Source of the DNA: an uncultured Polymorphobacter sp.
GTDB lineage: Bacteria > Pseudomonadota > Alphaproteobacteria > Sphingomonadales > Sphingomonadaceae
Direction: 5' to 3'
DNA length: 7,351 nucleotides
Assembly: GCA_937894055.1 (NCBI GenBank)
Contig: CALDHQ010000531.1
Span: 1-7,351 of the forward strand
Of the stretch, positions 7,266-7,351 are shown one piece after another. A model generated the notes under the pieces. It had not been told where the DNA came from, made no database searches, and saw only the letters and a program-made list of their open reading frames with translations. Numbering within the stretch: position 1 is the first letter of the stretch; the number at the start of each line of letters is the position of its first letter. A program made the position numbers and the translations under genes.

Positions 7266-7351
7266 CATCGGCGTCGCCTGGGGGGCGGTCGCCGGCTATC
7301 TGGGCGGCCGGACGGACGAGTTGATGATGCGCATCGTCGACGTGCTCTATT
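7240..7351 (+). CDS. OppC/DppC-type peptide ABC transporter permease fragment (runs off right edge)
   Basis: Read in the frame beginning at 7240 (one base off the ftsA frame), the sequence gives LVATFVSLVIGVAWG, AVAGYLGGRTDELMM and RIVDVLY. This is the membrane helix and following loop characteristic of DppC/OppC permeases, which form half of the inner-membrane channel for di- and oligopeptide uptake. No start codon or N-terminal part is present, because the sequence upstream is ftsA. The first 26 or so bases are shared with the ftsA reading. The high GC of this part suits the main genome, but the gene's origin cannot be told. Confidence 0.68.
   Translation, partial: MVATFVSLVIGVAWGAVAGYLGGRTDELMMRIVDVLY

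Noticed and set aside
7059..7268. Leftward 69-codon gene across the right-end mosaic
   Set aside because: Its first 40 or so residues are antisense to the ftsA and permease pieces and its end is antisense to SOUL; only the middle looks protein-like, and I cannot place it in a family.
7158..7351. A single FtsA-permease fusion protein
   Set aside because: The two homologous parts are in different reading frames, and the frame that continues from ftsA becomes Arg-rich nonsense.

Overview
The window is GC-rich and densely coded, typical of an alphaproteobacterium. A carotenoid lycopene-cyclase start, a MarC protein, a GtrA/GT2 pair and the overall codon use point to a sphingomonad (Sphingomonadales). 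This assignment is inferred from gene content only. The roughly 7.0 kb core is ordinary chromosomal sequence. Both ends look like joins between unrelated genes.

Left end (1-431): the 5' end of a di-haem cytochrome c peroxidase/MauG-like gene runs leftward off the window. About 40 bp upstream of it, in another frame on the same strand, lies a piece of about 26 codons from the start of a lycopene cyclase (crtY-like), which loses family identity abruptly. A short promoter region with a 15-bp palindrome separates it from folD.

Operon 1 (432-3590, + strand): folD (one-carbon/folate metabolism), a MarC-family membrane protein, a family-2 glycosyltransferase with a C-terminal membrane domain, and a GtrA-family membrane protein. 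Spacing is very tight: a 4-nt gap, then 8-nt and 8-nt overlaps. The last two genes form the classical GtrB/GtrA-type pair: a polyprenyl-phosphate sugar synthase and its putative flippase.

Convergent junction (3591-3729): a large imperfect inverted repeat with 31-nt arms, each containing the same 17-bp palindrome. It resembles a paired REP element and fills the gap between gtrA and the leftward genes.

Operon 2 (5366-3730, - strand): argG (argininosuccinate synthase) followed, through an ATGA stop/start overlap, by a small NTF2/SnoaL-like protein. A 220-bp divergent region separates argG from operon 3.

Operon 3 (5587 onward, + strand): a zinc-dependent medium-chain alcohol dehydrogenase and, 16 nt later, an exported SOUL-type haem-binding protein whose conserved C-terminal part is missing.

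Right end (about 7070-7351): the SOUL gene loses identity. A lower-GC stretch of about 88 bp of unknown origin follows, then the first 36 codons of an ftsA gene of betaproteobacterial type. That piece passes, through a stretch of up to 26 bp that reads sensibly in both frames, into an OppC/DppC-type ABC permease. This mosaic is best explained as a chimeric assembly or library artefact rather than a new genetic system. I found no convincing undescribed system; the most useful observations are the chimeric ends, the REP-like inverted repeat, and the folD-marC-GT2-gtrA and argG-NTF2 gene couplings.
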